60,561 bases of DNA from Legionellales bacterium (GTDB lineage Bacteria > Pseudomonadota > Gammaproteobacteria > Legionellales > Legionellaceae): assembly GCA_026399195.1 (NCBI GenBank), contig JAPLRK010000067.1, positions 1 through 60,561 on the forward strand, given 5' to 3'. The notes beneath the pieces are model-generated. The model was not told the DNA's origin, searched no databases, and saw only the letters and a program-made list of their open reading frames with translations. The position numbers were made by a program, and so were the translations under genes. Shown in pieces: positions 1 through 8,111 of this stretch. Numbering within the stretch: the stretch's first letter is position 1; every line of letters starts with the position of its first letter.

Positions 1-61
1 AAAAGGACGGGGAAAACTTGGACCCTCAGGCCTGCAAAGCGTACCGGTTAAGGATATCTTT

Positions 62-877
62 TTATACCCCCTGGATCGAAATTTTAAAACGGTCTTGAAA
101 AATTGGGCTTGTCAATAACGGGGTTGACCGAATGTTTACCAATTGTTTCATGGCTTGATCTTTATTTTTATGTTGGCTTCTGTCATTTTGACATTGAACC
201 ACAGCGCCCGTCGGTAAATGGGTGATTCGGACCGCTGAGTCTGTCCGGTTGACGTGCTGGCCGCCAGCGCCCGAGGCGCGATAAGTATCGATGCGCAAAT
301 CAGATGGGTTGATGTCAATCTCAATGTCATCGTCTACTTCGGCTGAAACAAAGACGGCTGCAAAGGAGGTGTGGCGACGGTTGCCTGAGTCAAAGGGTGA
401 TTTACGGACCAAACGATGAACGCCAGTCTCGGTCCGCAACCACCCATAGACATAGTCGCCTCGCATATGAATGGTAGCACTTTTGATGCCCGCTACATCC
501 CCCGCTGAACATTCGACCAATTCTACTTCAAAACCATGCTGTTCACCCCAGCGCAAATACATTCGCAACAACATTTCAGCCCAATCTTGCGCTTCTGTTC
601 CCCCAGAACCTGATTGAACATCCAGAAAGGCATTCGATCGGTCCATTTTTCCAGAGAACATACGACGAAACTCAAGCCCCTCCACTTCACGCAAGACCAA
701 ATCCACCTCTTTGGCCAAATCATGCAGCGTGCTTTCATCTTCTTCCAAGCGCGCCATGTCAAAAAGGGCACTCAAATCGCTCACCGACTGGCCCAAACGG
801 TGAAGGAGATGAACCACTGCTTCAAGCTCAGCTCGTTCACGTCCAAGCGCTTGCGCCGTCGCTGGATTGTCCCATAG
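62..877 (-). pseudogene. prfB: prfB (peptide chain release factor 2) fragment, broken at both ends
   Basis: The minus-strand frame matches the middle of class I release factor RF2, which releases peptides at UGA/UAA codons. Visible are [28 protein letters not shown], the long block around RKSPFDSG, and the catalytic GGQ motif in [16 protein letters not shown]2 similarity begins near position 877 ([15 protein letters not shown]) and ends near position 140 after KDQAMKQ. The following ~26 codons to the stop are unrelated, so roughly 100 C-terminal residues are missing. The N-terminal ~50 residues, including the usual programmed-frameshift segment, are also missing. The 5' break falls where a group II intron remnant begins on the other strand. 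A full prfB must exist elsewhere; this piece is probably inert. Confidence 0.85.
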
Positions 878-880
878 AGA

Positions 881-1120
881 GCGAAAACATTCAATCCAAT
901 ATTACGAGGATGGATTGAATATTATGGAAGATACAACCGCTCATCACTATATCCTGTTCTAAAGTACTTCAATGGTAAGTTGGTCAAGTGGGCAATGCGC
1001 AAGTACAAAAAGCTTAAAGGAAGAAAGACAGGTGCAGGGGCATTTTTGGAAGGTATTTCAAAAAGAGAACCGCACTTGTTCGCACACTGGAAAATAGGAA
1101 TGGTGGGTTCGTTTGCCTAA
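881..1120 (+). pseudogene. Group II intron maturase/reverse transcriptase, C-terminal fragment
   Basis: The plus-strand frame from about position 881 to the TAA at 1118 encodes about 75 residues typical of the maturase-specific (GIIM) end of group II intron-encoded proteins: [37 protein letters not shown], and the terminal REPHLFAHW segment. The reverse-transcriptase domains and all 5' intron sequence are absent. The frame meets a stop at 875-877, exactly where the opposite-strand prfB fragment begins. This is a 5'-truncated, non-autonomous remnant. Recognition rests on family motifs read by eye. Confidence 0.85.
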
Positions 1121-1196
1121 TGGAAGCGGTGTGAGCTGAGAGGTTCATGCACCGTTTTGCGAGAGGCTACCGGGGAAGTTCCGGTGGCCTACTCTA
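1121..1196 (+). other. Group II intron RNA domains V and VI (3' end)
   Basis: Directly after the maturase stop codon lies AGCGGTGTGAGCTGAGAGG followed by TTCATGCACCGTT. This folds as the short conserved domain V hairpin of bacterial group II introns. Next comes a GC-rich stem (CTACCGG/CCGGTGG) that fits domain VI. The sequence CTCTAC around 1191-1196 is the expected 3' splice boundary, so the 3' exon would start near 1197. Without domains I-IV it cannot splice in cis. Confidence 0.75.
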
Positions 1197-1205
1197 CACC
1201 AGCGA

Positions 1206-1438
1206 TCTAATACGAGCCCGAGCCCGCCCGAACCCGATTTGATTTATTTTTGACAAAATTTCTCTGATTATGCGATCATTTTCTCTAAACGATTAGATAT
1301 AATACATGAAGACAACTATCAGAAAGGTCGCGAATGACTGATTCGAATCATTATGATGCTGACTAAATTGGCTCAAAAATCAGATTGATCGGGTTCGGGC
1401 GGGCTCGGTCACGCCCACGGACTCGGGCTCGTATTAGA
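1206..1438. repeat. 233-bp element bounded by inverted repeats (MITE-like)
   Basis: The left end TCTAATACGAGCCCGAG (1206-1222) is repeated in reverse complement at 1422-1438. A second block, GAGCCCGCCCGAACCCGAT, is also shared, but about 20 bp further inside on the right end. Both ends are built from GAGCCCG-type units and are much more GC-rich than the AT-rich centre. The centre holds no convincing gene, only a short frame that is a by-product of the repeat. It contains a perfect 12-bp palindrome, TGATTCGAATCA, at 1339-1350. No transposase is present. The element ends about 60 bp before the coaX start and begins about 10 bp after the intron remnant. Confidence 0.6.
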
Positions 1439-1496
1439 CCGCAGTTTGTCCAAAGCCAGGTATATGATCGCTTATTTAATGGATGGAGTTCTTTCG

Positions 1497-2270
1497 ATGA
1501 TGCTTTGTATAGACGTAGGTAATTCACATCTTTATGGGGGTGTGTTTTCAAAGGGTGTGATCACGCTTCGCTTTCGGCATACCTCGAAATCTGCTACTTC
1601 GGATGAACTGGGGATTTTCTTAAAAAATGTGTTGCGTGAAAATCATTGCGATCCAAAGGAGATCGCTCATCTCTCGATTTGTTCTGTTGTGCCGCAACTC
1701 GATTATTCTTTGCGTGCAGCCTGTGTGAAGTATTTTTCAGTTGAACCTTTTTTTCTACAAGCTGGAGTAAAAACGGGGTTGAACATCAAGTACCGCAATC
1801 CTGGCGAGGTGGGGGCTGATCGTATTGCCAATGCGATAGCGGCCACTCATGATTTTCCTGGTAAAAATCTGATCATTATTGATTTTGGTACCGCGACTAC
1901 TTTTTGTGTGCTCACGTCTCAAAAAGTTTATTTAGGTGGCGTTATTTTACCAGGGATCCGCCTGGCTGTAGATGCGCTAGCCAATCACACCGCAAAACTA
2001 CCCGCAGTGGAAATCATTAAGTCAAAGCAAATGGTTGGTCGATCAACTGTTGAAAGCATTCAATCGGGCATTTTTTATGGCGCCATTGGGGCCTGTCGAG
2101 AACTCATTAAGGGCATTAGAGAAGAGGCCTTCCCAGGCCTCGATGTCTTGGTGCTGGCAACAGGTGGTTTTGCTTCATTATTTGATCAACAGGGGATCTA
2201 TGATCATCATCTACCCGATCTGGTCCTACATGGTTTGCATATTGCCTCAGAAATGAATGCTTCTGAATAA
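1497..2270 (+). CDS. coaX: Type III pantothenate kinase
   Basis: Phosphorylates pantothenate in the first step of coenzyme A synthesis; cytoplasmic. The 257-residue product has the features of the CoaX branch of the ASKHA fold: N-terminal phosphate-binding IDVGNS, the GADRIANAIAA motif near the middle, and DFGTATTF. Length is normal for the family (about 250-260). The frame is open back to 1446, but ATG 1497 is chosen because GGAG lies 8 bp before it and the family begins MxLxIDxGN directly. An ATG at 1500 is equally possible. CoaX enzymes do not show CoA feedback inhibition. It stands alone between the inverted-repeat element and the division cluster. Confidence 0.93.
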   Translation: MMLCIDVGNSHLYGGVFSKGVITLRFRHTSKSATSDELGIFLKNVLRENHCDPKEIAHLSICSVVPQLDYSLRAACVKYFSVEPFFLQAGVKTGLNIKYRNPGEVGADRIANAIAATHDFPGKNLIIIDFGTATTFCVLTSQKVYLGGVILPGIRLAVDALANHTAKLPAVEIIKSKQMVGRSTVESIQSGIFYGAIGACRELIKGIREEAFPGLDVLVLATGGFASLFDQQGIYDHHLPDLVLHGLHIASEMNASE

Positions 2271-2365
2271 ACCTCGATAATCAATCAATAAGTCCTTAAT
2301 AAATCCAAAAAGAACGTCTTCGAATCATCTCGCCCTATTTTTTTTAATGAAAGTGGTTTTTTTAC

Positions 2366-2438
2366 TTGACGATAGGGAATATCTGTTTCTATAGTGTAGA
2401 AAAGTGGCATAAACTATCAAAAAGTGGAGAATTGTGGG
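2366..2438 (+). promoter_or_regulatory. mraZ promoter with 10-bp-phased GTGG repeats (MraZ box)
   Basis: TTGACG (2366-2371) and TATAGT (2390-2395), separated by 18 bp, make a good sigma-70 promoter. Downstream, GTGGC, GTGGA and GTGGG begin at 2404, 2424 and 2434, on a 10-bp register with one degenerate slot at 2414. MraZ is known to repress its own operon through three or four such TGGG-type direct repeats, so autoregulation of the cluster is the natural reading. Confidence 0.7.
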
Positions 2439-2446
2439 ATTACAGC

Positions 2447-2475
2447 CCTAGGTCTTGAGCTCTGAAGATCTAGGG
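2447..2475 (+). promoter_or_regulatory. Inverted repeat in the mraZ leader
   Basis: CCCTAGGTCTTGAG (2447-2460) and its near reverse complement at 2462-2475 form a 14-bp stem with two mismatches and almost no loop. It lies 20 bp before the mraZ ATG and is not followed by a U-run, so it is not an ordinary terminator. It could be an RNA hairpin or a second operator. Confidence 0.45.
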
Positions 2476-2495
2476 GATGTACCACATAAGACATT

Positions 2496-2942
2496 ATGTT
2501 TCGTGGAATTAATGTCATAAACATCGATGGCAAAGGACGCATGGCTGTACCCACGCGTTACAGAGAGGCTTTGAGCTCAGATTTGGTGGTGACCATTGAT
2601 ACCGAAGAAACTTGTTTGTTGCTTTATCAGTCAGTGCAGTGGCAAGTCATTGAGGATAATTTACAACGTTTGCCGAGTTTTAATGCACAAGCCAGACGAA
2701 TCCAGCGTCTGTTGATTGGGCACGCCACCGACGTTGATTTAGATAGTAACGGGCGGGTGCTTATTCCGCCGACGTTACGGGAGTATGCGCATCTCGATAA
2801 GCGGGTGGTGTTGATTGGTCAAGGCAATAAATTTGAGATTTGGGATGACTTATTGTGGCAATCGAAACGTGACGAGTGGCTGACAGCCGAAGCATCAAAA
2901 GATGGCGGCTTGCCTGATGAAATGAAAACTTTTTCTTTGTGA
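2496..2942 (+). CDS. mraZ: Transcriptional regulator MraZ
   Basis: DNA-binding regulator at the head of the division and cell wall (dcw) cluster; forms ring-shaped oligomers and represses the cluster promoter. The 148-residue protein shows the two AbrB-like half repeats: [19 protein letters not shown] at the N-terminus and a second copy around residues 75-100 ([18 protein letters not shown]). The start is fixed by the conserved MFRG opening, although the ribosome-binding site is weak (AAG). GTGG repeats upstream at 2404-2438 are its likely own operator. The stop overlaps the next start (TGATG). Confidence 0.95.
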   Translation: MFRGINVINIDGKGRMAVPTRYREALSSDLVVTIDTEETCLLLYQSVQWQVIEDNLQRLPSFNAQARRIQRLLIGHATDVDLDSNGRVLIPPTLREYAHLDKRVVLIGQGNKFEIWDDLLWQSKRDEWLTAEASKDGGLPDEMKTFSL

Positions 2943-3880
2943 TGGATACAATCATGACCTCACATCATTCAGTGTTGTTGCAAGAATCGATCCAAGGCCT
3001 TGCCATCAAGGCATCGGGTATTTATATCGATGGTACGTTTGGTCGTGGCGGACACAGTCGGGCCATTTTAGATGAATTGAAGGAATCAGGGCGGTTGATT
3101 GCTATTGATAAAGATATTGAGGCCATAAGATATGCAGAAGCGCATTTTTTATCTGATCCGCGTTTTTCCATCGTTCAAGGATCCTTTGCGGATCTTCCTA
3201 AAATTGCCACTGAACTTGGTATTTATGGGCAGATCAATGGCATTTTACTTGATCTGGGCGTGTCTTCACCGCAATTGGATGATGCACAGCGTGGGTTTAG
3301 CTTCATGCAGCAAGGACCTCTAGATATGCGAATGGATTTGAGGCAGGAGCTTGATGCGTCGCGTTTCATCAATCATGCGCCCCTTGAAGATTTGGTACGA
3401 GTCTTTAAAGATTATGGTGAGGAGCGTTTTGCTCGTCGTATTGCGAATGCCATTATCAATGCTCGTACACAGGAACCCATCCTAACCACGGCCGCCTTGG
3501 CCGAGATTGTGAAAGCCGCTAATCCAAAATGGGAAAAGCACAAACATCCGGCAACTCGTGTATTTCAAGCGATTCGTATCTATATCAATCAAGAACTCAG
3601 CGATTTGAAAACATGTCTTGATCATTGCCTGGATTCGATGATGGTGGGGGGGCGGTTGGTGGTCATCAGTTTTCATTCTTTGGAAGATCGTTTGGTGAAA
3701 CAATTCATGCGAACCGAAGAGCAAGGCCAGTGCCTGCCCAAAGGAGTTCCTCAAAAAGCTGCAGACATTAAGACGTGTTTCAAAAGAATCGGTAAGGCGA
3801 TGAAAGCGAGTGAGGCTGAAGTTAAGCAGAACATTCGTTCCAGAAGTGCAGTGCTTAGAATAGGAGAAAAAATAGCATGA
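2942..3880 (+). CDS. rsmH: 16S rRNA (cytosine(1402)-N(4))-methyltransferase
   Basis: Methylates N4 of C1402 in the ribosomal P site using S-adenosylmethionine. The SAM-binding motif is [16 protein letters not shown] at about residues 30-45. Other family blocks are [43 protein letters not shown] and the C-terminal [14 protein letters not shown]. Length (312 aa) is standard. ATG 2942 overlaps the mraZ stop and gives the usual N-terminus; ATG 2954 is an alternative. Its 3' end overlaps ftsL by 4 bp (ATGA), consistent with one translationally coupled transcript. Confidence 0.96.
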   Translation: MDTIMTSHHSVLLQESIQGLAIKASGIYIDGTFGRGGHSRAILDELKESGRLIAIDKDIEAIRYAEAHFLSDPRFSIVQGSFADLPKIATELGIYGQINGILLDLGVSSPQLDDAQRGFSFMQQGPLDMRMDLRQELDASRFINHAPLEDLVRVFKDYGEERFARRIANAIINARTQEPILTTAALAEIVKAANPKWEKHKHPATRVFQAIRIYINQELSDLKTCLDHCLDSMMVGGRLVVISFHSLEDRLVKQFMRTEEQGQCLPKGVPQKAADIKTCFKRIGKAMKASEAEVKQNIRSRSAVLRIGEKIA

Positions 3881-4215
3881 ACGCGGCAGCCAAAGTGATC
3901 AATCAAAGTAGTTTATTCACAGGGCCATGGACAGATATGCGCCTCTCTAAACAATTATGTTTTCAAATAGCGCTCTCTCTAGCTGTTTTGATAAGTGCAT
4001 TAGCTGTGGTTTATATGACCAATTTGCATCGAATCACCTTTAATCAATTGCAAGTCGTTCAGTTTCAGGGACAGCAATTGCAGCTGCAATGGGGACAATT
4101 GCTGTTGGAACAGGCAAGTCTTGCAACGCCTGCACGTGTTGAACAGATGGCCCAAGAACAATTACATATGGTGTTGCCCAACAATCAACAAACCATCATG
4201 TTGCGTATTCAATGA
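3877..4215 (+). CDS. ftsL: Cell division protein FtsL
   Basis: Small bitopic divisome protein that joins FtsB and FtsQ in the periplasm and activates FtsWI. The 112-residue product has a cytoplasmic N-terminus, one transmembrane helix at about residues 28-48 ([20 protein letters not shown]) and a periplasmic coiled coil rich in Gln and Leu. Sequence identity in this family is low, so the call rests on topology, length and its fixed position between rsmH and ftsI. It overlaps both neighbours by 4 bp. Confidence 0.9.
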   Translation: MNAAAKVINQSSLFTGPWTDMRLSKQLCFQIALSLAVLISALAVVYMTNLHRITFNQLQVVQFQGQQLQLQWGQLLLEQASLATPARVEQMAQEQLHMVLPNNQQTIMLRIQ

Positions 4216-5882
4216 AAAAGAACCGCCACCAATCAAGATTGCTGATAGTGGCCGGGTTTTTCATACTTGCACTGAGCATATTGATATGGAGAATTTACGA
4301 TCTGACCATCATGGATCGGAAATTTCTACAGGGACAAGGAAATGCTCGAAGCATGCGGGTATTAGATATTCCCGCGTATCGCGGCATGATTATTGACAGA
4401 GAAGGGGCCCCCCTTGCTGTGAGCACACCGGTCCAATCGGTATGGATCCATCCCAAAACTTTCGCTCCAAATGCCCAGCAATTAACCTCATTGGTGCAGC
4501 TTCTAGGGATGTCCGCGGCACAATTCTCGAAGCGAATGACCGAAGGGGATGGCCGAGAGTTTGTGTATATTCAACGCCAATTGCCCCCACAGCTTGCCCA
4601 AAAAATTGAAGAGTTGAAAATTCCAGGCGTCAACTTTCAAGAGGAATTTAAACGCTACTATCCAGAAGGGGATAGTGTGGCGCAATTGATTGGATTTACA
4701 AATGTTGACGATAATGGGATTGAAGGCTTAGAACTTGCCTATCAGCAATGGCTGGTTGGTGTGAGCGGTCGAAAAAAAGTGGTCAAAGATAGGTTGGGTA
4801 GGATCATTGAAGAGCTAGGTGTTGCAAAAGAACCCCGTCCCGGGCACCTCTTGCAGCTGAGCATCGATCGCCGTATTCAATTTTTTGCCTATCACGAATT
4901 GCAAAATACCATTGTAAAATTTGGAGCAAAATCAGGTTCGATCGTTGTTTTAGATACCGAAACGGGAGAAGTCTTGGCCGTGGTCAACTATCCATCATTT
5001 AATCCTAATGCTCGTTTTCGCTACACGTTGAATGAATATCGAAACAAAGCGATGACGGATACCTTTGAGCCCGGATCGGTGATCAAACCCTTTACCATCG
5101 CAAGTGCTCTAGATAGTGGGTTGTTTATGCCCAACACGGTGATTGACACACAACCCAGTTGGATGATGGTACATGGGCATATGATTCGGGATATCCACAA
5201 TTATGGCGTGTTAGATGTGGTTGGGGTTCTACAACGTTCAAGTAATGTTGGGGTGACCAAAATGGCTTTGGCCAGCCCGCCCCAACAATTAATAGGTTTG
5301 CTCAAGCGCTGTGGTATTGGTCAACGGACCGAGAGCGGGTATCCCGGAGAAAGTGAGGGGTCGCTCGTCAAAGTGAAAGATGCGAATCCTTTTGTGCTTG
5401 CGACGCTCGCTTTTGGATATGGTATGTCAGTGACTGCATTGCAATTGGCGAAGAGTTATTTGGTGTTTGCAAATCAAGGGCGCTTACTACCCATTAGTTT
5501 ATTACATGATAACTCACCTGTCGTTGCACAACAGGTGCTGAATCCGAAAACAGCCAATCAAGTGTTAGCCATGTTGGAGGCTGTGGTCAGCGGTGTTGAG
5601 GGAACTGGTAAAGACGCTCAGATTCCTGGGTATCGAGTCGCAGGCAAGACAGGAACGGCGCGGATCGCAGGTAAAAAAGGATATGAGGAAAATCGCCATA
5701 TTGCGAGTTTTGTGGGCATCGCGCCCGTATCTAAGCCTAGACTTATCGTGGCGGTGATCATTCATGAACCGACGCGTTTCGGGTATTATGCAGCTGCGGT
5801 TGCCGCCCCGTTGTTTGCAAAAGTGATGGGGGCTGCTTTACGCATATTAGATATTCCACCTGACAAGCAAGAGAGCGCATGA
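4212..5882 (+). CDS. ftsI: Septal peptidoglycan transpeptidase FtsI (PBP3)
   Basis: Class B penicillin-binding protein that cross-links septal murein together with FtsW. A membrane anchor lies near residues 9-28. The pedestal domain begins at AYRGMIIDREG. The transpeptidase domain carries all three active-site motifs: SxxK at S289-V-I-K292, SSN in LQRSSNVGVTK, and KTG at 479-481. Length (556 aa) is typical. It overlaps ftsL and murE by 4 bp each. No catalytic motif is missing. Confidence 0.96.
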   Translation: MKKNRHQSRLLIVAGFFILALSILIWRIYDLTIMDRKFLQGQGNARSMRVLDIPAYRGMIIDREGAPLAVSTPVQSVWIHPKTFAPNAQQLTSLVQLLGMSAAQFSKRMTEGDGREFVYIQRQLPPQLAQKIEELKIPGVNFQEEFKRYYPEGDSVAQLIGFTNVDDNGIEGLELAYQQWLVGVSGRKKVVKDRLGRIIEELGVAKEPRPGHLLQLSIDRRIQFFAYHELQNTIVKFGAKSGSIVVLDTETGEVLAVVNYPSFNPNARFRYTLNEYRNKAMTDTFEPGSVIKPFTIASALDSGLFMPNTVIDTQPSWMMVHGHMIRDIHNYGVLDVVGVLQRSSNVGVTKMALASPPQQLIGLLKRCGIGQRTESGYPGESEGSLVKVKDANPFVLATLAFGYGMSVTALQLAKSYLVFANQGRLLPISLLHDNSPVVAQQVLNPKTANQVLAMLEAVVSGVEGTGKDAQIPGYRVAGKTGTARIAGKKGYEENRHIASFVGIAPVSKPRLIVAVIIHEPTRFGYYAAAVAAPLFAKVMGAALRILDIPPDKQESA

Positions 5883-7342
5883 AACTTAATGAATTGCTTC
5901 AACCATGGATTAAAACAGCAATCCCTGCAGAAGATGTTTTAGGACTGCAAAATGATAGTCGTAAGCTCACCAAAGGAGATTTGTTCTTTGCTTATCCCGG
6001 GGAGGTTACTGATGGAAGAAGCTTCTTTGAACAAGCAGAACCTGCGAAGGCAGTAGGCATTGTTTATGATCCTTTAAATCCGCCAAAATCCATGACATTA
6101 GCGAGCCAAATCCCTTGTTTTCCCATAGCTGGCTTAGCTCGTCAATTGAGTGCGATTGCTGCACGCTTTTATGCCTATCCTACACGCTCCATCGCGGTGA
6201 CTGGCGTGACGGGTACCAATGGTAAAACAACCATTGCCTATCAATTAGCACAAGCTTATGGTCTATTGGGTCAACGGGCTGCCTACGTGGGTACCCTTGG
6301 TGAAGGGGAAGTGGATCATTTACGGCCTTTGGCGAATACCACGCCCGATGCCTTGTGTTTACAGAAACTCTGTCATGATTATCATCAAGCGAAGATAGTG
6401 CAATTGTGCATGGAAGTTTCTTCTCATGCACTGCATCAAGGACGCGTTGATGATATTGATTTTAAGACGGCCATATATACCAATCTTAGCCATGATCATC
6501 TTGATTATCATCACACCTTAGAGGCCTATGCACAGGCCAAAGCCTTATTGTTTCAAAGGCCCACCTTGCGATGGGCTATCATCAACCATGATGATGCCCA
6601 CAGTCTGCAGATGGGTGCCTCACTCAGTTCAGGCTGTCAAAAATTGACTTATGGTTTGCACGATGGATGTGATGTTCGCGCGGTTCGCTGGGAGCAAAGC
6701 ATGACTGGAAGCCAATTTGAGGTGGTTTCTCCCTGGGGTACTCAGTTGGTCTCTGTGAGTCTTGTGGGCCAATTTAATATTTATAACAGCTTGGCTGTAT
6801 ATAGTAGCTTGCTGGCTGAAGGGATTGATCCATGCGAAGTGGTCCGCGTGATGGCTTTGTTGAAGGCCTCTCCAGGACGCATGGAAGTCGTGTCGCAACA
6901 ACCCTGCGTGATTGTAGATTATGCGCATACCCCGGATGCATTAGAGAACGTGTTGTCAACCCTGACTCAGTTAAAGAAGGGCCGATTGGGGGTGGTCTTT
7001 GGGTGTGGGGGCGACCGTGATAAGACCAAACGACCTGTGATGGGGCGCATTGCCGGACAGTATGCCGATTTTGTTATTGTGACAAGTGACAATCCTCGCA
7101 GTGAAGATCCCTCAGTGATTATTGACGAGATTTGTGAGGGTCTTCTTCCAAAGACCAAGTCACAGAAAATAGCTGATAGGGCACTGGCTATCCAGGAGGG
7201 ACTCAAGATGACAGGCCCTAATGATATTTTATTAATTGCTGGCAAAGGGCATGAAGCTTACCAGCAGATAGGTCAAGAGCGATTTTTGTTTTCTGATAAG
7301 GATGTGGTTGATAAGGATCGTGGTTTGTCCAAACTCCAGTAA
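5879..7342 (+). CDS. murE: UDP-MurNAc-L-Ala-D-Glu:meso-diaminopimelate ligase
   Basis: Cytoplasmic Mur ligase that adds the third stem-peptide residue. The ATP-binding loop GTNGKTT lies near residues 111-117, followed by a central ligase domain with HDHLDYH. The signature DNPRSEDP near residue 404 is the one that selects meso-diaminopimelate over lysine, which fits a Gram-negative. Length (487 aa) is normal. It starts on the ftsI stop (ATGA). It is the last gene of this block: murF, mraY, murD, ftsW, murG and the rest do not follow, and the next gene is convergent 21 bp away. A short GGATCG/CGATCC hairpin (7343-7358) sits in that gap. Confidence 0.96.
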   Translation: MKLNELLQPWIKTAIPAEDVLGLQNDSRKLTKGDLFFAYPGEVTDGRSFFEQAEPAKAVGIVYDPLNPPKSMTLASQIPCFPIAGLARQLSAIAARFYAYPTRSIAVTGVTGTNGKTTIAYQLAQAYGLLGQRAAYVGTLGEGEVDHLRPLANTTPDALCLQKLCHDYHQAKIVQLCMEVSSHALHQGRVDDIDFKTAIYTNLSHDHLDYHHTLEAYAQAKALLFQRPTLRWAIINHDDAHSLQMGASLSSGCQKLTYGLHDGCDVRAVRWEQSMTGSQFEVVSPWGTQLVSVSLVGQFNIYNSLAVYSSLLAEGIDPCEVVRVMALLKASPGRMEVVSQQPCVIVDYAHTPDALENVLSTLTQLKKGRLGVVFGCGGDRDKTKRPVMGRIAGQYADFVIVTSDNPRSEDPSVIIDEICEGLLPKTKSQKIADRALAIQEGLKMTGPNDILLIAGKGHEAYQQIGQERFLFSDKDVVDKDRGLSKLQ

Positions 7343-7363
7343 GGATCGCGCCCGATCCTAAGA

Positions 7364-8068
7364 TCATCCATCAATCGTGAGTCGTTCATCAAATACAAAA
7401 CATCCCCCACCCCAAAGCGAGTCTTCTTTAGGGATGGTCTCTAAATAGGTTAAAATCCCGCCATCCAATTGAACCACATCTTCAAATCCAAGGCTTATCA
7501 AATAAGCGGTTGATTTTTCGCAGCGGATCCCACCGGTACAAAACATGGCGATTTTTTGGTGTTTCTTGTCTAGTAGGTGATTGTTCACATACTCTGGAAA
7601 ATCTCTGAAATTTTCAGTGTGTGGATTGATGGCATTTTTAAAGGTGCCGAGTTCAAATTCATAGTCATTGCGGGTGTCAATGACGAGAACGTCCGGGGAA
7701 GAAATCACGGCATTCCACTTTTCTGCTGGAACCCGTTCCCCTGTGGCTTTTAGCGGATCAATCCCCGGAACACCCAAACTCACAATTTCTTTTCTAAATT
7801 TCACTTTGGCTTTTTCAAAGGGCATAAAATCATCGAAGGTCTCTTTAAAGCTAAGATCGGAAAAACGCGGATCAATTCTCAAATATTCATAAAGAAAAAA
7901 CACATCTTCAGGCTTGCCGGCAAAGCTACCATTGATGCCCTCATGCGCAAGGATAAGAGTACCAAGGAGGTTATGCTGTTGCATGACCTTCAATAAGGGT
8001 GCTTTCATGTCTTCGAAATCATGAAGGGGAACAAATTTATAAAAGGAGGCAATGACATATGTTTTCAT
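7364..8068 (-). CDS. trhO: tRNA uridine(34) hydroxylase TrhO, short form
   Basis: Rhodanese-domain enzyme (YceA/TrhO) that hydroxylates uridine 34 of tRNAs in the route to 5-methoxy- or 5-oxyacetic-acid uridine. The N-terminal ferredoxin-like domain contains [12 protein letters not shown]. The rhodanese domain follows, with the catalytic cysteine loop [16 protein letters not shown] near residues 174-189. The chain ends soon after CFVFDER at 234 residues. It therefore lacks the Cys-rich C-terminal tail of the ~350-residue E. coli protein; short forms of this length occur in other proteobacteria. It is followed on the same strand by no other gene and faces murE. Confidence 0.88.
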   Translation of the reverse strand: MKTYVIASFYKFVPLHDFEDMKAPLLKVMQQHNLLGTLILAHEGINGSFAGKPEDVFFLYEYLRIDPRFSDLSFKETFDDFMPFEKAKVKFRKEIVSLGVPGIDPLKATGERVPAEKWNAVISSPDVLVIDTRNDYEFELGTFKNAINPHTENFRDFPEYVNNHLLDKKHQKIAMFCTGGIRCEKSTAYLISLGFEDVVQLDGGILTYLETIPKEDSLWGGGCFVFDERLTIDG

Positions 8069-8111
8069 TTGGTTACCTGAATTAGTTTAAAAGTATTTTA
8101 CGCTATATTTT

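Noticed and set aside
877-893. Reading the break at the 5' end of the prfB fragment as the normal RF2 programmed frameshift
   Set aside because: The stop lies only about 9 codons before the conserved Trp of the WDNP segment, whereas the frameshift site should be over 20 codons upstream, and no CTTTGA slip site is present.
1363-1551. A 62-codon minus-strand frame across the right end of the inverted-repeat element
   Set aside because: It is a by-product of the GC-rich repeat, overlaps the coaX start and resembles no protein.
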